A DNA stretch of 43,923 nt from Shinella daejeonensis (GTDB taxonomy: Bacteria; Pseudomonadota; Alphaproteobacteria; Rhizobiales; Rhizobiaceae). Below, one piece after another: positions 1 through 10,516 of this stretch. The notes under the pieces were generated by a model. The model made no database searches, had not been told where the DNA came from, and saw only the letters and a list, made by a program, of their open reading frames with translations. The translations under genes were made by a program, and so were the position numbers. The stretch's first letter is position 1. Every line of letters starts with the position of its first letter. Location: NCBI RefSeq assembly GCF_024281235.1, contig NZ_JAHWXY010000017.1, forward strand, positions 1-43,923, given 5' to 3'.

Positions 1-226
1 CCGGGGCCTCGCGCCGGAGGACCCGCCGCTGCTGCACCGGCGGGCGCTCCACCGCGCGCCGCGGTGCGACCGCCGGCCGGACGCCCTGGCCGGTGAGTTG
101 CATCACCCAGGGCGCGGTGAGGTCCGGGCTGACGATGACCGGAGGACGGCTCATGTATCGGTCGTTCGCATGGACCGCGGTCGCGGCGCACAGAATGGTC
201 GTGGCAAGGAGAAAGCGTATCGACAT
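1..226 (-). CDS. Secreted protein, N-terminal part only (possible L,D-transpeptidase)
   Basis: An open frame begins at the ATG at 226 and runs off the left edge of the window (75 codons seen). The first 20 residues have a basic start (MSIR), a hydrophobic stretch and a small-residue VHA cleavage site, so this is a Sec signal peptide. The mature part begins NDRYMSRPPVIVSPDL and is then rich in Pro, Arg, Val and Gln. From memory this resembles the N-terminal leader of rhizobial ErfK/YbiS L,D-transpeptidases, which crosslink peptidoglycan in the periplasm. The catalytic domain lies outside the window, so this assignment is inference. It is transcribed divergently from tag. The ribosome site is weak. 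Confidence 0.6.
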   Translation of the reverse strand, partial: MSIRFLLATTILCAATAVHANDRYMSRPPVIVSPDLTAPWVMQLTGQGVRPAVAPRRAVERPPVQQRRVLRREAP

Positions 227-441
227 CGGACGTACTCGCTACTGATCGTCGCTGGGTTGCGCCGTGAAGACGACGGACGGCGCGGTTCGGAAAAATGCTT
301 GCACCCTTCGCGCAAGCGAAAGGTAAACGCCGGCGTGTGCGGCGGGAATCGGCCGGATAAAGCTTCCGGTAGGGTTATTACCGGCTTTCCAAAACTGGTT
401 GACATATGGTAAATGCGAACAAAACGGAAACGGAGAAGGCC

Positions 442-1071
442 ATGGCCGGGCAGGGGCTGTTGACGGGCGAGGACGGGCGTGACCGCTGCAAGTGGCACGG
501 CAATCTCGACGATTATCGCCGTTATCACGACGAGGAATGGGGCCGGCCGGTGACGGACGATCGCCGCCTGTTCGAGAAGATCTGCCTGGAGGGGTTCCAG
601 TCGGGACTGTCCTGGCTGACGATCCTGCGCAAGCGCGAGGGGTTCCGCGCCGCCTTTGCCGGTTTCGACTTCGACCGCGTCTCTCTCTTCGGAGAAGAGG
701 ACATCGCCCGTTGCCTTGCCGATCCCGGCATCGTGCGTCACCGCGGCAAGATCGTCTCGACGATCAACAACGCCCGCCGCGCGCAGGCGCTGCGCGACGA
801 ATTCGGCTCGCTCGCCCGTTATTTCTGGGGCTTCGAGCCGCAGCCGGAGGAACGCCCCGCCCGCTGCGACTGGGAGACGCTCGCCGCCATGGCGACGACG
901 CCCGCGTCCATCCGCCTTTCGAAGGACCTGAAGAAGCGCGGCTGGACGTTCGTCGGCCCCACCACCGTTTATGCGTTCATGCAGGCGATGGGCCTGGTCA
1001 ACGATCACGTCGAGGGCTGCTGCTTTCGCGCGGAAGTGGAGCGCGCCCGCGGCCTGTTTACACGCCCCTGA
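442..1071 (+). CDS. tag: DNA-3-methyladenine glycosylase I
   Basis: This cytoplasmic base-excision repair enzyme removes 3-methyladenine from alkylated DNA. The 209-residue product is slightly longer than the E. coli enzyme. It carries the family signatures YHDEEWG, CLEGFQSGLSW, IVRHRGKI and LVNDHVEGCC. The expected zinc ligands are visible as Cys16, His29, His189 and Cys193. I chose the ATG at 442 because CGGAGAAGG at 431-439 makes a good ribosome site. An in-frame ATG at 406 would add 12 residues but has no such site. The gene stands alone, divergent from the secreted protein to its left. Confidence 0.95.
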   Translation: MAGQGLLTGEDGRDRCKWHGNLDDYRRYHDEEWGRPVTDDRRLFEKICLEGFQSGLSWLTILRKREGFRAAFAGFDFDRVSLFGEEDIARCLADPGIVRHRGKIVSTINNARRAQALRDEFGSLARYFWGFEPQPEERPARCDWETLAAMATTPASIRLSKDLKKRGWTFVGPTTVYAFMQAMGLVNDHVEGCCFRAEVERARGLFTRP

Positions 1072-1224
1072 CGGTTGGCGGGAGTGCCGGCGGTTTCAGT
1101 TCGGGGCGAATCATGTAACCTGCGGTTAGGCAGCGGAAGCGTTGTAGGGGTAATCGCAACCGGCTTCGTGCTCGTGGTTTGCGGCGCGCCGTGTGATGCT
1201 CGATGATTTGGCACGGGGGTGAGG

Positions 1225-1443
1225 ATGCCAGGCGAAGCCTTATCTATGGACGCGTCCATAGAACACTGGGCCTGCGACAGGGCGCAGACGATCATGCTGG
1301 AGGAGGGGTTCCGGCTGATCCATTCCGCCCGCAGTGGCACGCCCGGAGACATCCGGGAGACGAGCCTGCGGATGGCGCGGGCCATCGCCGCCTCGCTCGT
1401 CGAGGCGCGGGAATCGTCCCGTCCGCGGCAGATGAGAGAGTGA
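1225..1443 (+). CDS. Small hypothetical protein
   Basis: This is a 72-residue open frame between tag and hisS. Third codon positions are strongly G or C, as in neighbouring real genes. The protein looks soluble and mostly helical, with no signal peptide or membrane segment: Trp, Cys and Met early, then an Arg/Ala-rich helix near LRMARAIAASLVEARE. I do not recognise it. The start is uncertain: the ATG at 1225 is directly preceded by GGGGGTGAGG, which is too close for an ideal ribosome site, and a GTG at 1219 or an ATG at 1246 are alternatives. It could be a chance frame in high-GC DNA, but its codon use argues against that. Confidence 0.45.
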   Translation: MPGEALSMDASIEHWACDRAQTIMLEEGFRLIHSARSGTPGDIRETSLRMARAIAASLVEARESSRPRQMRE

Positions 1444-1470
1444 TCCCCCGTTTGCAGTGATATCGCGGCT

Positions 1471-1517
1471 GCCGCATCCAGGCGGCATGCGTCGCCGCCG
1501 CATTCAGGCGGCATGCG
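1471..1517. repeat. Two-copy 21-bp direct repeat with internal hairpins
   Basis: Copies at 1471-1491 and 1497-1517 match at 20 of 21 positions, with a period of 26. Each copy contains GCCGC and GCGGC arms that could fold into a small hairpin. It lies in the leader just upstream of hisS. Confidence 0.7.
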
Positions 1518-1587
1518 CCCTTGCCGCCATCGGCCCAATCCGCTAGGGAAACCCGCACAAGAACCCACAGGAATTCCGGGTATCCCG

Positions 1588-3102
1588 ATGAGCGAAAAGC
1601 AGAAAAAACCGCACAAGCTGAAGGCGCGCCTGCCGCGCGGCTTCATCGACCGAGATGCCGCCGACATCCGCGCCGTCAACGCGATGACGGCGCGCATTCG
1701 CGAGGTCTACGAGCGCTACGGCTTCGATCCGGTCGAGACCCCGCTTTTCGAATATACCGATGCGCTCGGAAAATTCCTGCCCGACAGCGACCGCCCCAAC
1801 GAGGGCGTCTTCTCGTTGCAGGACGACGACGAGCAGTGGTTGAGCCTGCGCTACGACCTGACGGCGCCGCTTGCCCGCCATGTCGCCGAGAATTTCAACG
1901 AGATCCAGCTTCCCTACCGCACCTATCGCGCCGGCTATGTCTTCCGCAACGAGAAGCCGGGACCGGGCCGCTTCCGCCAGTTCATGCAGTTCGACGCCGA
2001 TACGGTCGGGGCCGCGGGCGTCCAGGCCGACGCCGAAATGTGCATGATGATGGCCGATACGATGGAGGCGCTCGGCATCGCGCGTGGCGACTACGTCATC
2101 CGGGTCAACAACCGCAAGGTCCTCGATGGCGTCATGGAGGCCATCGGTCTTGGCGGCGAAGCCGATGCGAACGCCCGCCTCACCGTGTTGCGCGCCATCG
2201 ACAAGCTGGACAAGTTCGGCCCGGAAGGCGTGCGCCTGCTGCTCGGCGAAGGCCGCAAGGACGAGTCCGGCGATGTCACCAAGGGGGCGGGTCTTGCCGC
2301 CGACCAGATCGAGAAGGTGCTGTTCTTCGTCGGCATCACGGATTACGCGGCGAGCATGGCCGACCTCGTGAAACTGGTCGAAGCCAGCGCGCGCGGGGTC
2401 GAGGGCGTGGAGGAACTGAACCGGATCGCCCATCTCGTGACGTCCGCCGGCTATGGCCCGGACCGCATCAGGATCGATCCCTCGGTCGTGCGCGGGCTGG
2501 AATATTATACCGGCCCGGTGTTCGAGGCGGAACTGCAATTTGCCGTCACCAACGAGAAGGGCGAGAAGGTGGTCTTCGGCTCGGTCGGCGGCGGCGGGCG
2601 CTACGATGGCCTCGTTTCCCGCTTCATGGGCCAGCCGGTGCCGGCGACGGGCTTTTCCATCGGCGTCTCGCGGCTGATGACGGCGCTCAAGAACCTCGGC
2701 AAACTGGGGCAGGAGGACATCGTCGCGCCGGTGATCGTCTGCGTCATGGACCGCGATGCCGAAAGCCTCGGCCGCTACCAGCGCTTTACGCAGGACCTGC
2801 GCAATGCGGGCATCCGCGCGGAGATGTATCAGGGCAATCCGAAAAACTTCGGCAACCAGCTCAAATACGCCGACCGGCGCGGCGCGCCGCTCGCGGTCAT
2901 CCAGGGCGGCAACGAGCGGGCCGAGGGAATCGTGCAGATCAAGGATCTGATCGAAGGCAAGCGTCTTTCGTCGGAGATCGAGGACAATGCCGCCTGGCGC
3001 GAGGCGCGCGTGGCGCAGGTCTCGGTGCCGGAAGGCGATCTCGTCGCCAAGGTGCGCGCCATGCTGGCCCAGCAGGCGGAGGATCGGGCGCGCGATGCCT
3101 GA
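1588..3102 (+). CDS. hisS: Histidyl-tRNA synthetase
   Basis: This class II aminoacyl-tRNA synthetase charges tRNA-His with histidine using ATP in the cytoplasm. The product is 504 residues. Class II motif 2 is seen in [16 protein letters not shown], the histidine-binding loop in [10 protein letters not shown], and motif 3 as GGGGRYDGL followed by [10 protein letters not shown]-terminal anticodon-binding domain begins around residue 380. The start at ATG 1588 (MSEKQKK) gives the N-terminus I recall for rhizobial HisS; the longer frame upstream has no support. It leads a run with hisZ and hisG, so translation and histidine synthesis genes are probably co-expressed. Confidence 0.97.
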   Translation: MSEKQKKPHKLKARLPRGFIDRDAADIRAVNAMTARIREVYERYGFDPVETPLFEYTDALGKFLPDSDRPNEGVFSLQDDDEQWLSLRYDLTAPLARHVAENFNEIQLPYRTYRAGYVFRNEKPGPGRFRQFMQFDADTVGAAGVQADAEMCMMMADTMEALGIARGDYVIRVNNRKVLDGVMEAIGLGGEADANARLTVLRAIDKLDKFGPEGVRLLLGEGRKDESGDVTKGAGLAADQIEKVLFFVGITDYAASMADLVKLVEASARGVEGVEELNRIAHLVTSAGYGPDRIRIDPSVVRGLEYYTGPVFEAELQFAVTNEKGEKVVFGSVGGGGRYDGLVSRFMGQPVPATGFSIGVSRLMTALKNLGKLGQEDIVAPVIVCVMDRDAESLGRYQRFTQDLRNAGIRAEMYQGNPKNFGNQLKYADRRGAPLAVIQGGNERAEGIVQIKDLIEGKRLSSEIEDNAAWREARVAQVSVPEGDLVAKVRAMLAQQAEDRARDA

Positions 3103-3132
3103 CGCATGGATGACCCGCCGGGAGCCGTCCCC

Positions 3133-4266
3133 ATGCCGCTGACCGGTCTTCCACCTTTCGCCGCCGGCCTCGTCGCCGATTTCGAGCGGCTCGGCGCGGA
3201 GCGTGTCGACACACCGGTCATCCAGCCGGCCGAGCCCTTCCTCGACATGGCGGGCGAGGACCTGCGCCGCCGCATTTTCATGACGGAGAGCGAAACGGGC
3301 AAGAGCCTGTGCCTGCGCCCGGAATTCACCATTCCCGTCTGCATGCGCCATATCGAGACGGCGGCCGGAACGCCGAAGCGCTACGCCTATCTCGGCGAGG
3401 TCTTCCGCCAGCGCCGCGATGGCGCAAACGAGTTCTATCAGGCCGGCATCGAGGATCTCGGCGATCCCGACGTCGCCCGCGCCGATGCGCGCGCCATCCA
3501 TGATGCGTGTCTGGCGCTTTCCGGCTGCCTTCCGGGCGTCGAGCTTTCCGTGACGCTCGGCGACCAGTCGGTCTTCGAGGCGGTCGTGGCCGCCTGCGGC
3601 CTGCCGGGCGGCTGGCAGAAGCGGCTGGTGCATGCTTTCGGCAACCAGTCGCGGCTGGCGCGGCTGATCGACGATCTGTCCTCGCCCGGGCCTTCCGGCG
3701 TCTTCGGCCCGGAGGTCGACCGCCTCGCCATTCTCGGCAAGCTTGACGACGAGGCGAAGCTCGTCGCGCATATCGAGGAAACCATGGCGGCGACGGGCTA
3801 TTCCTCCGACACCGGCCGCAGCCCGGTGGAGATCGCCCGCCGGCTGCGCGAGAAGATCGAGCTTTCCAACACCCGTCTCGGCGGCGATACGCTCGGCCCG
3901 CTTGCCGAATTCCTGGCGCTGGAGACCGGCCTTGCCGAAGCGCCCGCGGCGCTCGCCGCTTTCGCCGCCCGGAGCGGGCTTGCCCTTGACGGCGCGCTCG
4001 GCCGCTTCGGGCGCCGCGTCGATGCGCTGGTGGCCGCCGGCGTCGATCCGGCGGGCATCCGTTATCGCGCGGCCTTCGGCCGGCCGCTCGATTATTATAC
4101 CGGCCTCGTCTTCGAGATCGCGCCGGCCGGCGTTTCCTCGGTGCTGGCCGGCGGCGGCCGCTTCGACCGGCTCATGACGCTGCTCGGCGCGCGCGAACGC
4201 ATCCCCGCCGTCGGCTTTTCGCTCTGGCTCGATCGCATCGAGGCGGTGAAGGGAGCTTCCGCATGA
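3133..4266 (+). CDS. hisZ: ATP phosphoribosyltransferase regulatory subunit
   Basis: HisZ is a catalytically dead paralogue of HisS. It binds the short form of HisG to make an active, histidine-inhibited ATP phosphoribosyltransferase, the first step of histidine synthesis. The 377-residue product keeps the class II fold signatures ([25 protein letters not shown]) but has no anticodon-binding domain. I start at ATG 3133 (MPLTGL): GGGAG about 9 bases upstream is a good ribosome site and the N-terminus fits the family. An ATG at 3106 would add nine residues. Its stop overlaps the hisG start by four bases, indicating translational coupling. Confidence 0.95.
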   Translation: MPLTGLPPFAAGLVADFERLGAERVDTPVIQPAEPFLDMAGEDLRRRIFMTESETGKSLCLRPEFTIPVCMRHIETAAGTPKRYAYLGEVFRQRRDGANEFYQAGIEDLGDPDVARADARAIHDACLALSGCLPGVELSVTLGDQSVFEAVVAACGLPGGWQKRLVHAFGNQSRLARLIDDLSSPGPSGVFGPEVDRLAILGKLDDEAKLVAHIEETMAATGYSSDTGRSPVEIARRLREKIELSNTRLGGDTLGPLAEFLALETGLAEAPAALAAFAARSGLALDGALGRFGRRVDALVAAGVDPAGIRYRAAFGRPLDYYTGLVFEIAPAGVSSVLAGGGRFDRLMTLLGARERIPAVGFSLWLDRIEAVKGASA

Positions 4267-4955
4267 TCACCATCGGCCTGCCTTCCAAGGGGCGAATGAA
4301 GGACGAGGCCTCCGCCATCCTGGCGCGCGCCGGCCTGCCGGTCGCCGCCGTCGGCAACGACCGCTCCTATCGCGGCCGCGTCGAGGGGCGCGAGGATATC
4401 GAGATCGCCTTTCTCTCGGCTTCCGAAATCTCCCGCGAGATCGGCAACGGCACGGTCGATTTCGGGGTCACCGGCGAGGATCTGGTGCGCGAGGGCATGG
4501 CGGAGGCGGATGCGCGCGTCGAGTTCTGCGCCCGGCTCGGTTTCGGTCATGCGGATGTGGTGGTCGCGGTGCCGGAAATCTGGCTCGATGTCGACACCAT
4601 GGCCGATCTTGGCGATGTCGCCGCCGATTTCCGCGCCCGTCACGGCCGCCGCCTCACCATCGCCACGAAATACTGGCGGCTGACGCAGCAGTTCTTCTCC
4701 GGCAATCACGGCATCCAGCTCTATCGTATCGTCGAAAGCCTCGGCGCGACCGAGGGCGCCCCGGCGTCCGGCTCGGCCGACATCATCGTCGACATCACCT
4801 CCACGGGCTCGACGCTTGCAGCCAACCACCTGAAAATCCTGACGGACGGGGTGATCCTCAGGTCGCAGGCCTGCCTCGTTCGCGCCCGCAAGCCGGAGCA
4901 TGAGGGCGATCCGGCCGTGGCGGAGATTATAGAGCGGGTGCGGCGGGTGGCCTGA
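4263..4955 (+). CDS. hisG: ATP phosphoribosyltransferase, short form (catalytic subunit)
   Basis: HisG joins ATP and phosphoribosyl pyrophosphate to give phosphoribosyl-ATP, the committed step of histidine synthesis. At 230 residues it is the short form, without the C-terminal regulatory domain, so it needs HisZ, which is encoded directly upstream with an ATGA overlap. Visible signatures are [12 protein letters not shown] at the start, [10 protein letters not shown], and the phosphate-binding [12 protein letters not shown] near residue 177. No clear terminator follows, though a small GC hairpin lies just after the stop. Confidence 0.96.
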   Translation: MITIGLPSKGRMKDEASAILARAGLPVAAVGNDRSYRGRVEGREDIEIAFLSASEISREIGNGTVDFGVTGEDLVREGMAEADARVEFCARLGFGHADVVVAVPEIWLDVDTMADLGDVAADFRARHGRRLTIATKYWRLTQQFFSGNHGIQLYRIVESLGATEGAPASGSADIIVDITSTGSTLAANHLKILTDGVILRSQACLVRARKPEHEGDPAVAEIIERVRRVA

Positions 4956-5044
4956 ACGCCGGCAGGCCCGGCCATTGCGTTATCCGCCTTCCAGGAAACG
5001 GCCGGGAAATTTCCGGCCCCATCTGCCATCGCCGGAAAAACTGT

Positions 5045-5056
5045 CCTATCTATAGG
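5045..5056. promoter_or_regulatory. Palindrome in the GST leader
   Basis: CCTAT-CT-ATAGG is a perfect 12-base palindrome 22 bases upstream of the GST start codon. It could be an operator or overlap a -10 element. This is sequence-only evidence. Confidence 0.25.
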
Positions 5057-5077
5057 CTCCCTTAAAAGGAGTTCTCC

Positions 5078-5785
5078 ATGGCGGACCTGTCATCCTTCCC
5101 CATCACCAAGAAGTGGCCGGCGAAAAATCCCGACGTCATCCAGCTTTATTCCCTCGCGACGCCGAACGGCGTCAAGGTGTCGATCGCGCTGGAGGAACTG
5201 GGTCTGCCCTATGAGGCGCATTATGTCGATTTCGGCGAGAATGAGCAGAAGTCGCCGGAGTTCGTTTCGCTCAATCCGAATGGCCGCATTCCTGCGCTCA
5301 TCGATCCGGACGGCCCCGGCGGCAAGCCGATCGGCTTGTTCGAATCGGGGGCGATCCTGATCTATCTGGCGGAGAAGACCGGAAAGCTCCTTCCGGCCGA
5401 TGCCGCCGCCCGATACGAGACGCTCTGCTGGGTGATGTTCCAGATGGGAGGCGTCGGGCCGATGTTCGGCCAGTTCGGCCATTTCTATAAATTTGCCGCG
5501 GACAAGGTCGCCAACAATTCCTATCCGATGGAACGCTATCGCGACGAGACGAAACGCCTTCTGTCCGTGTTGGAAGAGCGCCTGAAGGACCGCCGGTGGA
5601 TCATGGGCGAAGAGCACACCATTGCCGATATCGCGCTTTATCCGTGGGTGCGCGGCGCGGATGTCTTCTACGGCGGCCGCGAGGTCCTCGACTATGCGGG
5701 CTTCCCGGCGGTCATGGCCTGGCTGGAGCGCTGCCTCGCCCGGCCGGCGGCAATCCGCGGGCTGGAGGTTCCCTCGAAGGGTTGA
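5078..5785 (+). CDS. Nu-class glutathione S-transferase (YfcG/YghU-like)
   Basis: This 235-residue cytosolic protein has an N-terminal thioredoxin fold (about residues 20-105: IQLYSLATPNGVKVSIALEE, NGRIPAL, the glutathione-binding ESGAILIYLAEK) and an all-helical C-terminal domain (about 115-225: QMGGVGPMFGQFGHFYKFA, IADIALYPW). The TPNG motif near the start and the GPMFGQ segment match the Nu class typified by E. coli YfcG, which acts as a glutathione-dependent disulfide reductase rather than a classical conjugating enzyme. A strong ribosome site (AAAAGGAG) precedes the ATG. The physiological substrate cannot be told from sequence. Confidence 0.92.
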   Translation: MADLSSFPITKKWPAKNPDVIQLYSLATPNGVKVSIALEELGLPYEAHYVDFGENEQKSPEFVSLNPNGRIPALIDPDGPGGKPIGLFESGAILIYLAEKTGKLLPADAAARYETLCWVMFQMGGVGPMFGQFGHFYKFAADKVANNSYPMERYRDETKRLLSVLEERLKDRRWIMGEEHTIADIALYPWVRGADVFYGGREVLDYAGFPAVMAWLERCLARPAAIRGLEVPSKG

Positions 5786-5870
5786 CGCAAATACGGCAGT
5801 TAACGACGCAGGCCGGATTGACCTCCGGCTCGCCGCAACGCAACCTCTGGCGAAACGGAACGGAGCCATC

Positions 5871-7088
5871 GTGAGCGAAAGACTGGTTGTTGCGGGCGGC
5901 GGTCAGGCCGCATTTGCGCTTGTCGCCAAATTGCGGGCGCTTGGGGACAGACGCCCGATCACTCTCGTCTCCTCGGAGGCGACCCATCCCTATCAGCGTC
6001 CGCCGCTCTCCAAGAAATACCTGCTCGGCGAGGCGGATCTGGAGCGGCTGAAATTCCGCCCTGAAAGCTGGTATGCGGAAAACGACGTGGAGGTGCGGCT
6101 TTCGACCGAGGTCGTGTCGATCGATCGCGCCGGCAGGACGGTGGCGCTGAGCGACGGATCCACGCTTTCCTATGGCTGTCTGGCGCTGGCCACCGGCGCG
6201 ACGCCGCGCCGCCTGCCGGCGGCGATCGGCGGCGATCTCGAAGGCGTCTTCACGGTGCGGGATTATCTCGACGCCGATCGTCTGGGCATCGAGATGCGGG
6301 AGGGGCGACGGGCGCTCGTCGTCGGCGGCGGCTATATCGGCCTCGAGGCCGCCGCCGTCGCGCGGGGGCGGGGGCTTCATGTGACGGTCATCGAGATGGC
6401 CGACCGTATTCTTGCGCGCGTCGCCTCGCCGGCCACCGCCACGATCCTGAAGGCGATTCATATCGCGCGCGGCGTCGACGTGCGGGAAAAGACGGGCCTT
6501 GTCCGGCTTGTCGGGGAAAACGGCCGGGTGACCGGTGCCGAACTGACGGACGGTTTCGTTCTGCCCGTCGATCTGGTCATCGCCGGCATCGGCGTGACGG
6601 CGAACGACGGTCTGGCGCGCGCGGCGGGGCTGGAGGTGGATAATGGCATCGTCGTCGACGCCCATGCCCGCACCTCCGATCCCGCAATCTTCGCCATGGG
6701 CGACTGCACCGTTCTGCCTTTCGGCGAGGCGCGCGTGCGCATCGAGTCGGTTCAAAATGCCGTCGATCAGGCGGAAGCGGCAGCGGCGGTGATCGCCGGA
6801 GGCGATGCGCCTTATGAGCCGAAGCCCTGGTTCTGGTCGGATCAATACGACGTGAAACTCCAGATCGCCGGCTTCTGCATGGGTTTCGACGATACGCTCG
6901 TGCGGCCCGGTCAGCGGGAAGGCAGCGTCTCGGTATGGTATTTCCGTGACCACCGCCTGATCGCCGTGGATGCGGTCAACGACGCCAAGGCCTATGTGGT
7001 CGGCAAGAAACTGATCGAGATGGGCCGCACGCCCGAGCGGGCCGTGCTGGCGGACCCGGCATCCGATCTCAAGGCGCTGACGGCGTGA
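5871..7088 (+). CDS. NAD(P)H:ferredoxin reductase-like flavoprotein
   Basis: This is a 405-residue FAD-dependent pyridine nucleotide-disulfide-type oxidoreductase of the putidaredoxin/rubredoxin/ferredoxin reductase family. An FAD-binding Rossmann motif lies at the start (VVAGGGQAAFALVAKL), the NAD(P)H-binding motif is near residue 145 (ALVVGGGYIGLEAA), the second FAD motif is AIFAMGDC, and a reductase C-terminal domain contains WFWSDQYDVKLQIAG. It would pass electrons from NAD(P)H to a small iron-sulfur protein, but no ferredoxin or oxygenase gene is adjacent. The start is GTG at 5871, with GGAG nine bases upstream; no ATG gives the family N-terminus. Confidence 0.92.
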   Translation: MSERLVVAGGGQAAFALVAKLRALGDRRPITLVSSEATHPYQRPPLSKKYLLGEADLERLKFRPESWYAENDVEVRLSTEVVSIDRAGRTVALSDGSTLSYGCLALATGATPRRLPAAIGGDLEGVFTVRDYLDADRLGIEMREGRRALVVGGGYIGLEAAAVARGRGLHVTVIEMADRILARVASPATATILKAIHIARGVDVREKTGLVRLVGENGRVTGAELTDGFVLPVDLVIAGIGVTANDGLARAAGLEVDNGIVVDAHARTSDPAIFAMGDCTVLPFGEARVRIESVQNAVDQAEAAAAVIAGGDAPYEPKPWFWSDQYDVKLQIAGFCMGFDDTLVRPGQREGSVSVWYFRDHRLIAVDAVNDAKAYVVGKKLIEMGRTPERAVLADPASDLKALTA

Positions 7089-7183
7089 TCGTCCGGTTGC
7101 GCGGGTAAGCGGCCGGCGTCGATTGCCCGGTTCCGGTTCTCGCAGGGACGGTAGAACGGCTTCGCACTTTTGCCGGAAAGGCG

Positions 7184-7630
7184 CTATTGCCGCCGCAGCG
7201 GCCCGCCGGGGTTTGCGAGCTGGAAGCGGGGAAAGGCGAACAGGCCGGTCAGCGATCCGGCGTAATTGTCCTCGAGCCCGGTCGATTCCCCGATACAGAA
7301 GACCGGCTGGCGCGGGACGCCGTCGAGATGAATGGTGGTGGAGAAGCAGAACGACGAGGAGGCGGTCGCCGCCTGCTCGAACAGGTCGAGCAGATTGTTG
7401 CGATCCGCCGTCTCGTAACAGCGGATGAGATTCAGCAGGCCACAGGCGCGTTCGTCGAGGCCGTGGGCCCGGGCGGTGCATTCGCCCAGCATGAAGACCC
7501 CGTTGGCGAGGTCGCCCGTCCAGCGCTCTGCGATGCAATATTGCGCCAGAAGCTCGTTTCCGGTCTCGCTCCCGTCGAGCGAGCCGGGCAGGAATGGCGA
7601 CGACAAATCCGTCTTGACGATCTTGAACAC
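7184..7630 (-). CDS. Small PAS-like protein of unknown function
   Basis: This is a 148-residue soluble protein (GTG start at 7630, preceded by GAGGGGGG at good spacing on the minus strand). The middle part looks like a PAS fold: GVFMLGECTARAHGL, then CGLLNLIRCYETADR, then FEQAATASSSFCFSTTI, ending with the strand VFCIGESTG. It has no signal peptide, membrane segment, kinase or DNA-binding part, so if it senses something it must signal through a partner. From memory, similar single-domain proteins are common in rhizobia. It converges with the ferredoxin reductase gene. A longer frame upstream (ATG at 7675) has no ribosome site. Confidence 0.75.
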   Translation of the reverse strand: MFKIVKTDLSSPFLPGSLDGSETGNELLAQYCIAERWTGDLANGVFMLGECTARAHGLDERACGLLNLIRCYETADRNNLLDLFEQAATASSSFCFSTTIHLDGVPRQPVFCIGESTGLEDNYAGSLTGLFAFPRFQLANPGGPLRRQ

Positions 7631-8041
7631 CTGTTCCCCCCTCAGGGTATTTTGTCCACGGCTCGTCGGCTCCATCCGCACGCTGTACGGACAGGTCGCC
7701 TCAAGCCGCTTTCGCAGGATTGAACCGCTCCGGTCAAACCGTGCCCGAAGGATCGGCAGCCCGGATGTGTGACATGCATGAGAATGCCGCCGCCGAACCG
7801 ATCCAGCCGGTCTGGCCCGTCGCATCTGTCGAAGATTGATGAAGCTGTGTCCGCCCCCACGACCGGCGTCCCCGACGCCCGCCGCTCTACACTCGCTTTC
7901 CCGTCCCCTTGAAATCCCGTGTGAATCTTAATGTTCACTTGAAAGCGCCTTATAGGGGCTTTTGTTCCCGCGGCAACGGTCCTGGGTAAGAAAATGTCTG
8001 CGCGCGGCCAATTCGCAACGGTGCGGCAAGGCCGGAATGAC
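7631..8041. other. Gene-free stretch with a short inverted repeat
   Basis: No convincing gene lies in this 411-base stretch. The frames found here have no ribosome site and run antisense or into groEL 3' sequence. It contains an inverted repeat GTGAA-N8-TTCAC at 7921-7938, followed by TATAGG. This could be a promoter or operator, but nothing recognisable lies downstream to confirm that. Confidence 0.4.
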
Positions 8042-8068
8042 AAAAGGGCGGCCCGAAGACCGCCCTTT
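8042..8068 (-). terminator. Rho-independent terminator of groESL
   Basis: A 9-bp perfect stem (AAAGGGCGG / CCGCCCTTT) with an 8-base loop. Read on the minus strand it is followed by TTTTGT, so it fits as the groEL terminator. It now lies about 130 bases past the present groEL stop because of the insert described next. Confidence 0.85.
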
Positions 8069-8101
8069 CCGAATAGAACCGATGTCGGACCCGAAGGTCT
8101 T

Positions 8102-8200
8102 ACATCATGTCCATGCCGCCAGTTCAGCGCGCTTGACGCGCTGAACCGCTTTGACTGCATGGGGATGCTCGATGGTCATGCTGCGATAGGCTTTCGCCTA

Positions 8201-8202
<2 letters not shown>
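8102..8202. repeat. Duplicated groEL 3' end with a hairpin-rich insert
   Basis: The 16 bases at 8203-8218 (the last codons of groEL) recur exactly at 8102-8117, and the base before them completes a second, intact TAA stop at 8100-8102 on the minus strand. The outer copy would encode GGMDMM then stop, the expected GroEL ending. Between the copies lie about 85 bases containing two hairpins: a perfect 10-bp stem GTTCAGCGCG/CGCGCTGAAC (8122-8146) and a 7-bp stem GATAGGC/GCCTATC (8185-8202). This looks like insertion of a small palindromic element that duplicated its target. A local duplication is the alternative. Confidence 0.75.
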
Positions 8203-9844
<1,642 letters not shown>

Positions 9845-9916
9845 TCAAAACTCCTGGTTTCGAAACGCCGGAGAGACCGGCTTATTGAAGGGAAAGGTAG
9901 GGAGGTTGGCGGCGGA

Positions 9917-10213
9917 TCAGCCGATGACGCCCATGATGTCGGCTTCCTTCATGATCAGAAGGTCTTCGCCGTCGAGCTTGACTTCGGTGCCGGACCACTT
10001 GCCGAACAGGATGCGGTCGCCGACCTTGACGTCGAGAGCGACGACCTTGCCGCTTTCGTCACGCGCGCCCGAGCCGACGGCGACGATTTCGCCTTCCTGC
10101 GGCTTTTCCTTGGCGGTGTCCGGGATGATGATGCCGCCCTTGGTCTTTTCTTCGGATTCGACGCGACGTACGACGACGCGATCGTGAAGCGGACGGAAGT
10201 TGGTGCTTGCCAT
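9917..10213 (-). CDS. groES: Co-chaperonin GroES (10 kDa)
   Basis: GroES caps the GroEL ring as a seven-subunit lid. The 98-residue product has the family start [17 protein letters not shown], the mobile-loop region [19 protein letters not shown] and the ending [14 protein letters not shown]. The ATG at 10213 is preceded by GAGGGA at seven bases. It is the first gene of the minus-strand groES-groEL operon. A CIRCE operator and a heat-shock-type promoter lie directly upstream. Confidence 0.98.
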   Translation of the reverse strand: MASTNFRPLHDRVVVRRVESEEKTKGGIIIPDTAKEKPQEGEIVAVGSGARDESGKVVALDVKVGDRILFGKWSGTEVKLDGEDLLIMKEADIMGVIG

Positions 10214-10271
10214 TGTCTAATCCCTCGATCAAATGACATTGCGGATCCGCGATGGATCCGTTGGAATGGTG

Positions 10272-10298
10272 TTAGCACTCAGAGCTGTCGAGTGCTAG
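10272..10298 (-). promoter_or_regulatory. CIRCE operator (HrcA binding site)
   Basis: TTAGCACTC-N9-GAGTGCTAG matches the CIRCE consensus (TTAGCACTC-N9-GAGTGCTAA) at all but the last base. It lies about 60 bases upstream of groES, where HrcA is known to repress groESL. It would also fold as a hairpin in the 5' leader of the transcript. Confidence 0.95.
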
Positions 10299-10306
10299 CG
10301 AATGGG

Positions 10307-10335
10307 AAATAGGATCTGGGAAAGAGCGAGTCAAG
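10307..10335 (-). promoter_or_regulatory. Candidate groESL promoter (RpoH-type)
   Basis: On the minus strand CTTGAC (10330-10335) is followed after 17 bases by CTATTT (10307-10312), just upstream of CIRCE. The CTTGA -35 element resembles alphaproteobacterial RpoH heat-shock promoters. A vegetative promoter could read the same boxes. Confidence 0.55.
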
Positions 10336-10516
10336 GACGGCCGTCTGAAAATATTTCGTCCCGAACGGTCATGGCTTTCCTTCAGATGGGGTTCCGGCCG
10401 CCGCCGGTCAAGTCCGCGCAAGCCCGCCGCCGGCGGCAAAATCCGGCGCGAAAGGCTTGTATTCTCGCGCCGCCTTTGCGATGTCAGCCGGGCTCGATTT
10501 TTCACGGGAACGGCAG

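Noticed and set aside
1543..3771. A 742-codon open frame on the minus strand
   Set aside because: It lies antisense to hisS and hisZ, both strongly supported. Long antisense frames are common in high-GC DNA.
7909..7955. A possible plus-strand promoter (TTAATG-N17-TATAGG)
   Set aside because: No gene or clear small RNA lies downstream on that strand, and the boxes are weak.
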